Positions 22,870 to 35,600 of a DNA stretch of 64,000 bases are shown one piece after another. Each line of letters starts with the position of its first letter. Within the stretch, counting starts at the first letter, position 1. Origin of the DNA: Welwitschia mirabilis (Eukaryota > Gnetophyta > Gnetopsida > Welwitschiales); the NCBI GenBank assembly GCA_051453625.1, contig JBOZIK010000001.1, positions 248,604,688 through 248,668,687 on the forward strand, in the 5' to 3' direction. A program made the position numbers and the translations under genes. The notes beneath the pieces were generated by a model that saw only the letters and a list, made by a program, of their open reading frames with translations, was not told the origin of the DNA and did no database searches.

Positions 22870-24170
22870 GCCTATTCATGATGATTTTCTTGATGAACAA
22901 CTATTTATGATTGAAAAATTTTTTGAATTATGTTCAAAACAATCTGCTCTTTGGTATGTCGATAAAGTAAATTATCTTGTCATATACAAAACACCTTCAC
23001 ATTAGAATAGTAATCAATTAAAATTTTTCCTTCATAAAATAAGTGATTACGAATGGATTAAACCACATTTTTATAATTGATGCAATATCAAATTATGCAT
23101 AAATGTGTTCCTCATTTGGAGCAAAAAAATATCCTCCTTCTTTTCCATGGTGGGCTTTGTGATATTTTAGTGGCTAAATTATCACCATAAAAATCTTACA
23201 TTTAGGATTCTATTAACCCTCATTATTTAAAGATGCCTTTGAATTTTCTAGGAAGTGTAATATTCGCCAATGAGTTAAAGGTATTAAACACACATAGGAT
23301 ATGCCTCTTAGATCCATCTTGGAATGTGAACCTTTCAATTTTTTAGGTATAGAATTTGTAGAGCTATCAAACCCCATTCATATGAAAAAAATTATATCTT
23401 GATGGTAATAAATTATGTTACAAAATGGGTTGAATCCATATCTACACAAAATTATGATGCTAAAATTGTTTATTACTTTCTTAAATCAAATATCTTTCAA
23501 AGATTTGGATTCCCTAGAATTTTTATTTTTGATTAAAAAACTAAATTTATCAATATGATTCTTAGTAAACTCTTACTTTTAGCTATAATTGAACATATAG
23601 TGGCTAACACTTATCATTTCCAAATAAATGGGCAAGCTAAAAATGCTAAATGAGAGATTAAGAAAATACTCTTTAAAGTTTCTCACAAATCTAAAAAATC
23701 TTGGGTACTCCATCTTCATGATGTTATTTGGGTTCACCAAACAACTTGATGTAATTATTTGAATCTCTCTCATTATGAAATTATTAGTAGGAAAAAATAT
23801 ATGCTTTAATTAATGTATGTTATAAATCTCGTAAAATAATCCATCAACTTAACCTTATTTCTTATGATGGGAACCTTGAAGCACACCTCATCCAATTGAA
23901 TCATCTTAATGAGAAAATAACCCATGCACCCTATCTCCAATGTATTATCAAAGCCCAAGCCAAATTTTTCAATGATAAAAGCTTGTGCAAAAATGTTTTT
24001 ACCTTGGCTAGTATGTTATACTTTTTAATGCTAAAGTTTATCTAATTCATAACAAAATAACGTTTAGATGGTGATACCATTATTGAAAAAGTGCATTTAA
24101 AAACTTCTATTAATATTTTTTGCATAAGAAGTCAAGAAAAAATAAAATTAAATGAATAATGATTAAATCA
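22870..24170 (+). pseudogene. integrase, copy B
   Basis: Equivalent to 3371-4620. Readable pieces are FDDEQLFMI-like (near 22895), HKISDYEWI, FYWPSLFKD-type finger remnants near 23200, SNIFQRFGFPRIFIFD-like with the second catalytic region (near 23490-23530), a KNAK-x-EIKKIL Glu region (near 23640), and the C-terminal barrel FNAKVYLIHNKITFRW-like near 24030. Frame breaks are more frequent than in copy A. Confidence 0.75.
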
Positions 24171-26465
24171 TTATTAATAACCTAATGATTGATCTTATTT
24201 AGTTAACATGATAGAATTAGTAGAGTTGGATTACTCTCTTCTTGAAAATGAAGATGATATTCCCTTTATTATTATCTAGATGACTTTTAACTTAATCCAT
24301 TTGGTTGATTCTTCATGCTATTAATCATTTTTAACTTGGTAAATTTTTCATTAATATGATTCATGAAGCTATAAAAAATGGTGAGCTTGTCTTTTATCCA
24401 AACTTAAGATGTTCAAATGCTTATGAAAATTTTTTAAGAATCTTTAATTCTTAATAAGTGCCTAATTCTGTTGAACTAAAAATGTTTCTAACTTGATTTA
24501 AATTCTAAATTTTTCAAGAAAGAAAAATTATTTATTTCCCTAGTGTCCTACCACAAGTTCCCTAGAGGGACAGTTGGCTTTTAAGTCCATTCTCTTTTAG
24601 TGGTGTGATATGGTAAATATGAAGACTTCACCTAGGGGATAGTTAGTCATGATCAGGTTTTGCATATAGATCCTTTCTCCTATGGTAGTGGTTTCAACTT
24701 TCTTACCATGTAGAATAGTATCTCTCGATACTAATTCATTTTATAGGGGAATAAAGAAAAAAGTAAAAAGAAAAAAGGGAAAAAAAAATATCACTTAATG
24801 TATTCATAGGAACTTGTTGATAATATATTTCATAATCAATTATTCCCTTATAAATATATTATTTCAAAGCATTATGTCATGCACTTTCATATTAATTAGT
24901 CTGGTAGTCATCTTTGTTGTTTCTATTAGGTTGACACCTAGGATAAAGTATTAATCTTATTTATGTTATTTATGTTGATTCCTTTAATAATAACTAGATC
25001 AATTTCTCAAAGCCAAATATAATTTTTATTAGATTTTTATTGGGTTTATTCATATAGTAAATTTAGTTATCTTTTATGAAATTTATGCATTTTATGATTT
25101 AACGACTAGTCTTGATTATACAAATGTAATTGGAAATATGTTTTATAGCCCAATTTGTACATTGCATATTTTGAATTCTTGCATGAGATTATAGCTTCAC
25201 ACTTTATTGTCCAATTTTTAATTCTTATTTCTTTAGTATCTTTTCATGAATATTGAGAAATTTACATTTAATTATCCTATCTTTTATGAATTTACTGAAT
25301 TTTCTTGCATCTGTAAACTTTTATGGTAAAGGATCATCATTCATATTAAAATTGCTTTTGAAATTAGTATTTCCCTACTTATTATGCCCGTAAGCATTCA
25401 CATGATAGAGCTTTTAATGATTTACAAAATTTAGCTAATGGGTTATAATCAACAACTAGTACTTATTATGAATCTATAAAATCACTTGAGATTTGATACT
25501 CCTACAAGAATGTATCATTTTAAAAACTAAAATTCACTAGACTTTATTGATAGTATTTCTCCAATTTGAATTATGGTCAATCTAGTAATTCCATCACTTC
25601 CACTAAGTTACTAATATAGCATACATATTGAATCTACATTTTTATATGGATAATCATATTAATATAATCATGTTTTTAAAGGTCATCACTCTCAAGTAGG
25701 GAGTTTGAACATTTATAAACATAGTCAATGTTTTCATAGAACGTATTTTGGAAATCATAAGGTACACCACTAATATGATATGTTTTTGAAGTATCAGCCT
25801 CATCTATCTTTAGAAAGACTATCATTCCTATTATCATCTCCATGACAATGGACACAACAACTATGATTAAACTCTTGAGTTTAGTGGATGACATGCCCTA
25901 TGTTATCCCCATAACACATAGGATGACATAATAGTAGAATTCTTTAAAGCCTCATCTATCCCTTATTTCTTAATCAAACTTAGTACTATCTATGTGATCT
26001 AATTCTTTATGGATGCTACTATCATCTTTTATTCATGGAATTTTCAATTATTAGAAAATTTATAATACTTTATCATAATGAGGTACTTTTCATAGTTTTC
26101 AATGGTTTTGTTTTTAAATTTTTCTCATATCTTTTATTTTAGATTACATCAAATATATTCTTTCTAAATCCACCTATTTTTTTGGATGATTTACATTAGG
26201 AACTTATGGAATTGAATTTTATCCACTAGATTGATAGTGATCAGTATTTTTCTCAAAATTCCATGTTTTTCACTCTTTTGGAATTATTTTTCTCATTATT
26301 TACATAATTCAAAATAGTTTTTGAAATGTTAGATATTAAAACTATTCTTGTTTTAATAGCTATTCTTTAGTCTTTATGGGACAACGTTTACTTACATGTA
26401 GAAAGAGTTTTGAATATTTTCACGTTTTTCTATCTATGGCATAAATGTAATTTTTATGTTTCTCT
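24171..26465 (+). other. post-pol spacer, copy B, with conserved block 24541-24731
   Basis: Non-coding, and matches 4621-6985. The conserved block (24541-24731) has one GGGACAGTTGG and one GGGATAGTTAG in place of the paired GGGATAGTTGG of copy A. A long self-complementary motif lies at 25893-25932. The 72-codon minus-strand frame at 25676-25894 has no counterpart in copies A or C and is not a gene. Confidence 0.6.
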
Positions 26466-26469
26466 TTTT

Positions 26470-27720
26470 GTAGTGAGATAGGAGATTCATCTTCTTGATC
26501 TCAAACCTATTCTGTTATTACTTGTGTCATAGAATGATGAGAGCATGATGCACTTTTATAGGAACAAATACATAGCTTGGCCTTAGTTATTTATTAGAGA
26601 GAGATGCACTTTAGGTATTATATAGAAATGTTAGAGCCTAATTTCAACCATGAATTAAGAGAGCTAGGCATTCATGATTGGTTAGTGGTGATCATCTAGT
26701 TCTATTAGACTTTTGAGGTTATTAAGACTACTAGGAATGATGGATTACATTATGAGTAGATCGAAGCTATAATGGAGGACCCCTAAATTGATACTGAGGA
26801 ATAACATATTTCAATAGTGACAACTCTTCCTAGAGATGAAAAGAGGGTGGATTTTAAAGGAGGTGAGTTAGATAAAATAGCCTATGTAGTTTTGTTATAG
26901 TTAACACACCATGCAGGGGATGATTCGAGGGGAGTAGCCATGACCTATTTGCAATTACTACATTCTTCATCAGGCCATCATCCATAACATAGCTCTAGTC
27001 CACTATAATTCCCATGCCATGATTTTCCACCTTTAGATTTTCTTTCTCATTCACTAAGGGTAAAGGATGGGCATACCAACTTTTATTTGGTTCTAGATTA
27101 GATGGTTGAGCACCCAGTGTTTCTTTTTTACTATTGCATATCATTGCTTGTTGAGTTCCTTATTTAGACATTTTGAGAACCTTATTCCATCAGACACTCC
27201 TCACTTAGTGTACATTTTAGTAGATGATACATATTTTAGGATACTTGGGACTTAGATTTCAGGTATGCCACCACTAGATCCTAGTGAGGTTCCTATAGCA
27301 CATCCACATCCTCCTCCTCCTAAGAAGCCCCAGGTAGTCAGAGATGTCACATTTGAGTATATTTCTACATTGTTAAGAGGCATGAAGAAGAGGTTATCTT
27401 CTCAAACTACTAATTAATTTTCTTACCATACCATATGATTTAATTAGTAACCTTTCATATATTCAAGCTATAGAGCAGTAGGGTAAAACTATTTTATAGA
27501 TGATAGTAAAGGTTCAACATGATACTTTAGTCAGCATCTCTGGGATAATACAAGTTCATCATAATACTACCACTTTTAGTTTATGTCAACATGTACTCAT
27601 TAATTTTCAAATATAGAGGAGTCCATCATTGGTCCACTTATGAAACTAGATGGTAGATAAGATCATAACAGGGAAATTATGTTCTAGTCCTCTCCGCACT
27701 AGAACCCATAATTTTTGGTA
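26470..27720 (+). pseudogene. post-pol ORF in env position, copy B
   Basis: The blocks match copy A: ELRELGIHDWL (about 26655), HYEQIEAIMED, FFTIAYHCLLSSLF (near 27130), SDTPHLVYILVDDTYFRILG (near 27200), a Pro run at about 27300-27330, then VVRDVTFEYISTLLRGMKK and QVHHNTTTF-like near 27555. The conserved region ends near 27700, about 280 bp before the LTR. The shared damage-free blocks across three copies argue the ancestor was a translated protein. Confidence 0.6.
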
Positions 27721-27984
27721 ATTTATTTTTAATATCTAACTATATTTTATAATTTTTTAGCACATTTATACTAGTTAGACTCATGCACATTTTTTCAAAT
27801 TTGGTATTTAATGCTTATTTATAACTAATTAATTTGTTTATAATGTCTTATTATCTTAATTGGACATTTATTTTGCATAATGGTTTAATTATGAATTATA
27901 TATCTTTATTCCTTCTTCTTATACATAAATTGACATCGTAAAGTCATCTTTTACTTTGTTTATCAAGAGACTTACAAAATGCTA

Positions 27985-28185
27985 AGTGGAGGAAATTTGA
28001 TGATGTTTTACAAGGAATAGGAGTTCAACTCAGTTGATTTTAAAAGCTCTATTATGAATAAGTTTAATGATTCAATTTTGAATTTAAACACTATATTTTA
28101 GCTCACAATAGCATCACTTTCAATCATGCCAAGTTTGAACTAAAGTTTAGGCTAAAAACTAGGTAATTAACCTATCATCTTGTAT
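27985..28185 (+). repeat. LTR fragment (5' 200 bp), copy B
   Basis: After AAATGCTAAGTGGAGGAAA (polypurine region) the LTR start lacks its first roughly 35 bp but continues with GATGATGTTTTACAAGGAAT and CACTATATTTTAGCTCA. Similarity to other LTRs stops at about 28180, where a different sequence (copia LTR piece) begins. Confidence 0.7.
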
Positions 28186-28847
28186 TCTTTTTAATTGAGA
28201 AGTTGAAAAATATTTTTTATCTTTTTCAAAGATTTTGGAAAACCCCCCAAACAAACCCCCTTTTTTGAAACAATCTAATGTGATGTTTATTATGATTCTT
28301 TAATTAATGAAAGCCCTCTTTTTGAGGGTTGAATGGTGCAAAAATATTATAATTATACCTATATGAAAATACTTGATAATTTAACTATTCATAATTATAA
28401 ATAGACATGAAAAAGAAATTTTTATAAAAAGTATTAAAAAAACTATTTTTGGTATGATTTTTTCTATATAGAATTTTTTTAGAAGAGAACTGACAATAGG
28501 TTCTTAAATACCATTAATATCTACTAGTGGAGCTATGATAAAAGTAATTTTCATTTATAAATAAAAATTACAAAAAATTATTTAACATAGGAAAAATGTT
28601 AGCTTTATCTATAATAAGATAAAAATCCAAAGCATCTTGGTATTTATGCCAAAACTTCATGATAAAATATAAAATAAACTTTCAAAATATTTAAAAGCCA
28701 AAAACATTCTGTAGTTAAGTAGATATTTAATAGTCACTTCTTGAATTTTTGGACAACCTGCAAATAAAGAAAATATCTTCAAATTCGATTTTCCTTGAAA
28801 ACATTTTTTTATAAAGATCAAAATCGACCTCTTTTCAAACTACACAT

Positions 28848-28947
28848 NNNNNNNNNNNNNNNNNNNNNNNNNNNNNNNNNNNNNNNNNNNNNNNNNNNNN
28901 NNNNNNNNNNNNNNNNNNNNNNNNNNNNNNNNNNNNNNNNNNNNNNN
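28848..28947. other. assembly gap, 100 N
   Basis: A 100-N placeholder inside the copia LTR remnant; true size unknown. Confidence 0.98.
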
Positions 28948-29098
28948 TATTTATTGTATTTGTACATTCAAGATTAGATCTTGTACTTCATTATTATATC
29001 ATCTATAGGAGAAGAGCTCCATTACAATCATTGTACCCAAAGAACGAGTGATAGTAGTGCATTAGGGAATTATTTCATTATTATCATACATTGTGAAA

Positions 29099-29194
29099 GG
29101 TTGAGACTTAGCCTACAGAAGTATATTAAAAGTTTGAGAATTATCCTACAAATGTTTATTAAAAAGGTTGAGACTTAGCTTGCAAAAGTTCATG
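29099..29194 (+). repeat. three imperfect 33-bp tandem units in copia LTR remnant
   Basis: Units start at 29099, 29132 and 29166 with GGTTGAGACTTAGCCTAC, GTTTGAGAATTATCCTAC and GGTTGAGACTTAGCTTGC. The spacing is 33-34 bp. They lie just downstream of the presumed transcription start of the LTR. Confidence 0.75.
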
Positions 29195-29611
29195 TGTAAA
29201 GATTACGGGTGAACCTGCAATACCTATAAGAGTTAATAAAGATCCAGATTAGAATTTATGATAAGCTAATCATCAAGAGTGAAGTAGAGGGTTTCTTAAA
29301 CCACTATAAAAATTTTGTGAATTTGATCAGTATTTTATGCTTTTTATTAGCTTCATTGTTCTAAATACTTTCAACTTTTATTTTTATCCATAAGCTTGTT
29401 AATGATGTATGTTAAGCAAGTTTTTATTGTAAGTTTATTTAAATAATTTTTGAAACCTATATAAGTTCTTGATCCCCATAAAAATTACCTACCTGCTATC
29501 TCTTCAAAACCAAAAAAAAAAAAGGAGAAAAAAAATCACTTCATAAAAAATCGTTATCAAGGAGATTAAAGATTTAGTCATTCATTCCTTTTAAGTCTCC
29601 CATAGGGATGG

Positions 29612-30790
29612 TGTTATAATACTAATTCATCATGTTTTAATAGTATATTTGGTGATTTTTTGAAATGAATAGGATTTCAATTCAACTAATTTCAAGAGCT
29701 TTATTATGAAAAAGTGGAATGATTTAATTTTGAATTTAAACATTGATTTTAACTTAAAACAGCATAACTTTCAATCATGCTAAGTTTGGATTAAAGTTGA
29801 GGTAAGAAATAAAAGAAATTTGACTATTATCTCATCTATCATACTCATGACACTAGCCACGATACCTTTTTAACTCAAAATCCAATGGAGCTGATATGGA
29901 GCTAACATGGAAACTAGTTATTGGATTAGGAAGATTCTCATTCCATGTTCTATTCATAGGACATAGCCCATGACACATTAGTTAATATTTGAATTTAAAT
30001 TTCAATGAGATAATGGTGTGGCAGTCTATGATTGGATCTAGTAGTATGTCATTTCCATTGTTAACCCCATGATGACAGTGAGCATAATATATTTATAATT
30101 TCTTCCTAACTACGTCATTCACAATTTGGTTTTTACCTAATGATCATTCTTGATTTGTACTGATCTTCTAAAATCCTGGTGAACATAGAAACCCCTTGTT
30201 GACCTTATTTGATCATATTTTAACCTATAAAGGATAGTAAAAATTACATTCAAGAATGCTAAGGGTTCACTTTAGATTTAGGAGAGATAATTCTTAATCT
30301 TAAGCTATGCATTTGTCATTGAGCAGTTGATACCATGCTTAGATGATTTGTAAGACATTTTTAAATGGAATAAATGTTAACATTTTTATATAATCTCTTA
30401 TGTCTCTTATAACTTATATTTTGTTTGATTAATACTCTTGATACATTAATTCTGATTTAACATAGGTCATAAAGGCTGATTTTGGATGACAACGACTTAG
30501 AAGTTGGTTATCATAGATTTGCATTCATTGTTTCTTATGCATTTTGCATTTCATCTTAGATAGTTTTCATTGTTCTTTAATTTATTACATAAGAAATTAT
30601 AAATTGATTAAAAAAATAGTTGTATTATGGATTATGATGATTTATCTTCTTAATTCAAATTCTTGATTAGTATTTTTGCCTATGCTCTCAAGTTTATGAC
30701 ATTTATTGGTTGAATTGCCTTATGCTAGTCTAAATGCAATCATAGTATTTTTAAAATTCATTACTTTTGAAGTTAATTTAGACCACTAGA
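29612..30790 (+). repeat. LTR of the Athila-like family, copy B (complete)
   Basis: Starts TGTTATAATACTAATTCATC and runs about 1.18 kb to GACCACTAG. It contains the family landmarks: GATCTTCTAAAATCCTGG-type block and ACCCCTTGTTGACC near 30190, TTGAGCAGTTGATACCATGC near 30320, GTTGGTTATCATAG near 30500, and TTATGACATTTATTGGTTGAAT near 30695. Confidence 0.8.
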
Positions 30791-30829
30791 TCATTAAGTA
30801 TAACTTTATCAACGTTAAAATCATTATTT

Positions 30830-31230
30830 AAGGATTTGCATTAAATTGCATTTTATATTTCCTAGCTTAATCATGGCATGTTTTTCATATTCTGTTTGAT
30901 GTAATTGATAGCCTAGGATGGTTAGGGTTAGTGATAGTTTTTTTAATTGATCTATGTTATGAAAGCTTAATCTAGATGATAGAGATTTGATGGTAACATA
31001 GATATTGAATTTAGAGTATATTTCATTTGCATTGTATAGTGTGTTTACTTTTCTTGTATTATGATTTGCATTTTAAATATTGAAAAGAAAAATACCAAAA
31101 ATACATTGCTTAAATCAATTCTCTAGCTTGTAGCCTAGTTCCTTCAATAGATTATGACATTTAGATTAACTCTTATCCATACTAATATCTGTGTGTTATT
31201 TTATTAATAGGATTTGATTAAGGACATAAA
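30830..31230 (+). repeat. possible second, divergent LTR 3' end
   Basis: The stretch with TAGATGATAGAGATTTGATGG (near 30972) and GATTATGACATTTAGATTAA (near 31150) follows the same order as the end of the Athila-like LTR, but with much lower similarity. It could be an older related LTR remnant. No coding signal is present. Confidence 0.3.
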
Positions 31231-31639
31231 TGATTGCATAAATACACACTACAACAAGGTAGTATTTATACATCATACTCCATGAGGTAGTCAAGTTATT
31301 CCAAATGTAAAAGGACGAAGTCTATCCTATTATATAGTTTTTTAATTTTATGAGCAAATTACCTCTAGTTTATTCTTAATTGTATCTATTTAAGAATTTA
31401 CTCTTTATTTCCTAACTTTTCAATTAATTATATGTTCTCTTTCTATCATTCCCTTATTCGAGATTCTACTAGTTTTAAATAGGATTGCTTGAAGAAATTT
31501 ATTCAACAACTTTCATATCATTTAATTAATGATTTATAAGTATTAGTAGGTTATTTAATTCTTTATATAGCTATTGTAAATTTTTAGAAGACAAGCAATG
31601 ATGACTTCAAGTCTGAAAAGTGATAACTATAATAGCAAG

Positions 31640-32560
31640 CCTAAAGATAAGTAACTATAACATTATGTTTTTAACTATGATGTTAAGATTATTAACCATG
31701 TGTAATGTTATCATTCTAGCTATAATTTCATACCTCTTGACCAAGTGTAATGTTGGTTCTATAACTCTAATATTATGCTACAATTACAACATTGGGTTCT
31801 ATAACCAAATACAATGTTGGTCCTCCAATTGTGATTTTGACCTCTAGTTGTAATGTCAAATTTCATGATAAAGTATGCCATTAGACTTTTAATTATGACA
31901 TTGACTCTAGTTTACTCCATGACTAAGTGTGATATCAGCCTTCTAACTATGATATAAACCTTAATTGGGATGTCAGACTCTATAACCAAGTGCAACAATA
32001 GCCTTTAAACAATAATTTTTGTATTGAAACTATAACATCAACGTTTAACTATGACATCAGACTCTTTAAGTAAGTGCAATATCAACCCTTAAACTATGAC
32101 ATCAATATCCAACTATGACATTTAAATCTGTGATCAACTATGATATTAACCCTTAAACTATAATGTCCACCTCCAACTATGATGTCAAACTCTATAATAA
32201 AGTATGACATCAACCCTTGAATTATGGTGTTAGTCTTCAACTATGATGTTGGATTTTATAACCAAATGTGATAATGGCCCTTGAACTATAATGTTAGAAT
32301 TCAATTGTAAAATTAGATTCTATTACCAACTACAAGTTTAACTCTTAAACTATGATGTTAAGATCTATGTCCATTTATAATAGGGATGAGGCTCTTAATT
32401 ATGAAATTGAATTCTATGTCTAAGTATGAAGTTAGGTTTTATGTCTAAGTGTGATATTGGTTGTCAGCCCCCAGTTGTAATGTTAAGTTCTATGTCTAAG
32501 TGTAAAATTGAGTGTGGAGTCCTCAACTACAACATTAAATTTTATGTTCAAGTGTGATAT
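31640..32560. repeat. degenerate tandem array 1 (about 22-bp modules, about 65-bp higher order)
   Basis: Roughly 25 modules of the type AACTATGATGTCAAACTC / CTATAACCAAGTGTGATATC repeat across 0.9 kb. Cores alternate between ATGATGTCA, ATGACATCA and ATAACATCA. One surviving ACGT core is at 32041. The 75-codon open frame at 31620 is the array read through and not a gene. A TATAAATA box follows at 32660. Confidence 0.85.
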
Positions 32561-32659
32561 TTAGTTGAACTATAATTAGAATAGAGTATGATCAAAGTTA
32601 TTATACTATGATTTAGGTTTTTATAAGGTTAAGAGTTAATTTAACCATAGACCCTCTAT

Positions 32660-32667
32660 TATAAATA
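32660..32667 (+). promoter_or_regulatory. TATA box downstream of array 1
   Basis: TATAAATA about 100 bp after the last array module, in otherwise unrepeated DNA. The arrangement resembles an LTR U3 with enhancer repeats upstream of the core promoter. Arrays 2 and 3 show the same layout. Confidence 0.4.
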
Positions 32668-32699
32668 TGGATTGGCATTTTTAGTTTTTCACATTGTTT

Positions 32700-35600
32700 A
32701 CATGTGGAACGGTCCAATATTTGTCTTTAACATATGATTCTATTTTATTTATTTCATTCTTTTTTTCTTCTTTACATATTTCTTTATTATTATAGCGAGT
32801 GTTTTCCTTGATAGGTCCTTTTCATATAGGTTATGTCAAGGCATCTTATTTATAATCTTCTTAGGACTATTTATTTTCTTATTTAATCTTCATCCTTCAC
32901 TTATTTAAGTTATGTTACAATGTATTTTTTCTCATATTTCTTGTAATTCTACAATTTTTCATTCTATATAGAAAGAAATTCAATAGAGGATTTCATAGTT
33001 AGGGTTTTCTCAGGTATTTTCTTTTAATTTGATTTATATCTATGGATTTTTATCTTTTTAACTTTAACATCTTATGGTCTTTTATATATTACATATTTAG
33101 TATGTCCTTTTTAATCCTTAGAATAATATTGTTTTATATCATATTAATGGTTTTATTTCTATTTCTAAGTAGAGTATCTATTTAGCCTTCAGTTTGAGTG
33201 AGGAAGATATCATTTTCTTTAAAGCTAATCATTCTAACTCTAATTTTAGAAATTTATTATTTTAAAAGTTAGATGATTTTATCTTGATCAAATAAGTAGA
33301 TACCCATAGGTATGATATTACTATTTCTAACTTTGTAAGTCCTTACTCTGCTTTTTTTGTTTAACTAATAGCTAACTGAGCATTTTTAAATAATTATGCT
33401 AATGAGATCCCTTATTATTGCATCTAATTAACTTCCTTTATTATTAGAAGAGTGTTTTTATCTATTTATTTTCTAATTTTTAATTGAGACTCAACCATTT
33501 ATGCTTCCATGTTGGCTTAACTTATTCATCTAAAAAGGGGTAAATATATAGAGAAATTATTTTATGATCATGTGCTCTTAGGATTATACATAGTAATTAC
33601 TAAGATAGGATGTCCTCAATTATTTTTTTATTCCTTGGCTAGTTCTTAGTTTTTGTTTTTCCTAGATGTTGTATTTTATTAAATCTTACTTTACTTGTAC
33701 TCTTTCACCACAATGGAAGAAGATGATTTGGATTCATATGATCCTAATAAGTCTTTTGAGGATACTTCTCTTGTATCTTTTAAGATAAGGACTTAAACTA
33801 CTATTTTCTTATGTGGTTTTATTAATAAATATAGATTTTGTTTATCATATGTGTAGATGAATAGGCTTCTTGATTCTAGTTCATGGAACTCCTTATGCCA
33901 TCATAAGGCGAAAAATATTATGTAGTATATTTTTATAAGGTAAATGAGAAGGATACATCATTTGACATTTATTATCAAATCCTAACTCATAGGATGAGTT
34001 TATTATTTTTTTAATATTATTTCTCTTTTTCTTTTTCTCTTATAATGTGAAATAGATGATCTAAGTTATAGGGTTTAGATATTCTTCTTATGGTGGATAC
34101 GGAAGAGGTGAAATTTACTCTTTAATATGCTTTAGAGGATCTAAAATAGCTAAGCGAGCAGATGATTATAGTAACTGATTTATAGTTTCATTCCAATCTA
34201 GCTTCTTAATAGTAATTTTTAACTTAGAACTAGATCTTGATGGTAATCTTTTGAATTTTGATCGTCTACTATCATGGCATAATAAGTTTTATTCCACCCC
34301 CTATTTTCATTTTTGGGTACTATAGGATTAAAAAATTACTAATAAAACTCCATAATTCTTTTATTTTCCTCCTCCTACTTTACTATGTAGATAATGAGGT
34401 GGGATATGTTACTTATTAGATGCATTAAATACTATTATAATTAAATGTTCTCTATCCAAGGACCAAGGAGTTACTACATTAACTTAAAAAGTTCTAAGTT
34501 CTTCAAGACAAGTTCTATACAAAAGTGACTCCCTCTTCATGACCAGATAATGTCTACTTCTTTTGTTATTCTTATACCACTGACATACTTCATAACTAGA
34601 ATTAGAGTTGGAGGGGCTACTTTATACTTCATTATACACCTCAATAGGAGTAAACACAAAAGGCACATAATTTTTATAAATTATTTGATATGATGGATTA
34701 TTTTTAATGCATGGATTATTATAGGATGAAGTAGTAGGAGATGATGAATGAGATAATTCATATTCTTTACATAATATCTCTATTTTGTTTTACTTTTATA
34801 CATTTAAATCTTTCTTTTTACATGTAGATTAATTTTATCTCTTCTTACAGCATAAGGTTTAAAACCTACATCTTTCTAAGAAGAAGTCATGGGTAGATGC
34901 CACTAGATTAACATGTTTGAATAGGAGTAACTAGATGATTTATATTTATGTAAATTGATTAGTCATTATGATAGATTATATTATGACATTATGTCATGGT
35001 AGAAAGCCATCTCATGAACACTTATTGGGTACCATGACAGCTTACAGTAAGCTTCACATGAAGATATCTGAAAGTCTTATTTGATTGCTTTAGAATCTAC
35101 AAGTGCTTCATTATCTTTGGATTTTAGTAGTGGGGATAATTTTGCTACTTCTTATATCCATATAGTATATGCTAAATTAACTAATATAGAGTAGGCTATT
35201 AGCCCCATGAAAGGATACAAGCCTAGCATTTATTTATTTGATGATTTACATCCTTCTAAGGAGGCTTAATTATATCCTTTTTTTTTAATCTAGATGTTTA
35301 TTCTCAGCTCATTGTAGATCATGTATTTTACCTTTCAGTTGTACTAGAATTTAGTTTAAACAAAAACTTTTTTAAATACATCATGTCTTCATATTTTATT
35401 CTAGTTAGACTAGGAAGATAGTAATCTACTATATTTATGGCTCTAATACTTGTTATTATTTTTCAATGTACTATGCTTATACTAGTCTTACAACTAATAA
35501 GAAATATTAGAAATTAAAAGGACTAAGAAAATCAATAATATATTAATTGGGTAGATTTAAAGGATAATTTTATTAAAAGAATAACAATCTGACATATCTG

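Larger units (their letters stand above)
28200..29530 (+). repeat. copia LTR remnant, plus strand
   Basis: The part around 29090-29310 (AAAGGTTGAGACTTAGC, then GAGGGTTTCTTAAACCAC) matches the R/U5 part of the nested copia LTR read on the minus strand at about 14880-15010. The end TGCTATCTCTTCA near 29500 followed by an A-rich run looks like an LTR end. The left part (28200-28847) has no recognised match and a 100-N gap interrupts the segment. It is sandwiched between two LTR copies of the Athila-like family. Confidence 0.45.
11116..30790 (+). mobile_element. Athila-like Ty3/gypsy element, copy B (nested insertion)
   Basis: The 5' leader (11116), gag, protease, linker and RT start (to 14710) are followed, after a 7.8-kb minus-strand copia insertion, by RNase H, integrase, spacer, post-pol ORF and two LTR copies. 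The part of RT from just before the YxDD box to the start of RNase H, about 0.5 kb in copy A, is absent. The insertion is therefore accompanied by a deletion. The order and sequence match copy A throughout. Confidence 0.82.

Noticed and set aside
28981-29178. 65-codon open frame
   Set aside because: Lies in the copia LTR remnant and covers its 33-bp tandem units; non-coding by context.
30918-30935. GGTTAGGGTTAGTG, telomere-like
   Set aside because: Fewer than three units of TTAGGG and not the plant TTTAGGG form.
31246-31260. CACTACAACAAGG, like a CACTA transposon end
   Set aside because: No inverted partner found downstream and no transposase nearby. The small local inverted repeat looks incidental.
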